A DNA stretch of 14,019 nt, from assembly GCA_937923585.1 (NCBI GenBank), contig CALDSM010000291.1, forward strand, positions 1 to 14,019, read 5' to 3'. The stretch comes from an uncultured bacterium (lineage in GTDB: Bacteria; Hydrogenedentota; Hydrogenedentia; Hydrogenedentales; CAITNO01). Position 1 is the stretch's first letter; each line of letters starts with the position of its first letter. The position numbers were made by a program, and so were the translations under genes. Of this stretch, positions 13,973 through 14,019 are shown piece after piece. Below the pieces are notes generated by a model. It was not told where the DNA came from. It searched no databases and saw only the letters and a program-made list of their open reading frames with translations.

Positions 13973-14019
13973 AGATCGGAAGAGCACACGTCTGAACTCC
14001 AGTCACGATCAGATCTCGT
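13973..14019 (+). other. Illumina TruSeq adapter contamination at the contig end
   Basis: AGATCGGAAGAGC begins at 13973, and 13973-14006 is the 34-base TruSeq index adapter. GATCAG (14007-14012) corresponds to TruSeq index 9, and ATCTCGT continues the adapter to the end. The translated forms RSEEHTSELQS and EIGRAHV are familiar artefact peptides in databases. These 47 bases are not biological. Confidence 0.99.

Noticed and set aside
13592..13995. Frames ending or beginning in EIGRAHV and MLFRSLLV at the right edge
   Set aside because: The terminal peptides are translated sequencing adapter, and the remaining parts are shadows of TPR paralogue 3.

Overview
This window looks like one end of a metagenome-assembled or draft contig from a GC-rich environmental bacterium. 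Twin-arginine-exported Gfo/Idh/MocA oxidoreductases, a Tat-exported cellulase-like enzyme and Ala/Gly-rich anchored TPR proteins are typical of the Planctomycetota/PVC and Hydrogenedentota type of lineage. That placement is inference from gene style; there is no rRNA or universal marker here. The last 47 bases are not genomic. They are an Illumina TruSeq adapter with a 6-base index, fused in frame to a truncated gene.

Layout. (1) 1-2794 is an exopolysaccharide-type segment: a hexapeptide-repeat (serine O-acetyltransferase-like) acetyltransferase on +, convergent with a two-gene minus-strand operon. That operon encodes a free-standing Rossmann domain and then a full polyprenyl glycosylphosphotransferase (WcaJ/PssY type) carrying a paralogous copy of the same domain. 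A candidate promoter with a perfect dyad filling its spacer lies about 390 bp upstream. (2) 3443-6437 holds a Tat-exported Gfo/Idh/MocA oxidoreductase and a Tat-exported GH5-like glycosidase. They are separated by two unrelated palindromic elements, one of them a perfect 31-bp inverted repeat. (3) 6468-8326, minus strand, is a RhuM-family gene broken in two. Between its N- and C-terminal parts sits a lower-GC cassette with an ATGA-overlapping PIN toxin/small partner pair and its own extended -10 promoter. (4) 8582-10027 is a second Tat-exported Gfo/Idh/MocA oxidoreductase with a good promoter and a strong intrinsic terminator. (5) 10129-13972 carries three tandem paralogues of an N-terminally anchored TPR protein. 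All three share the layout membrane anchor, Ala/Gly/Lys linker with a conserved D-D/S-W-x-P-I/V-A motif, then TPR array. The third is cut off by the contig end. A dRS3-like ATTCCC-N8-GGGAAT inverted pair lies between the second and third.

How the parts may work together. The EPS genes would build a surface polysaccharide on an undecaprenyl carrier. The exported oxidoreductases and the GH5-like enzyme probably act on sugars outside the cytoplasm. The TPR family is likely a cell-envelope scaffold of unknown partner. The PIN pair is a selfish or defence-type module that has disrupted another accessory gene. Several plus-strand promoters share the sequence TATA[AC]TTGC, suggesting a common housekeeping promoter flavour.
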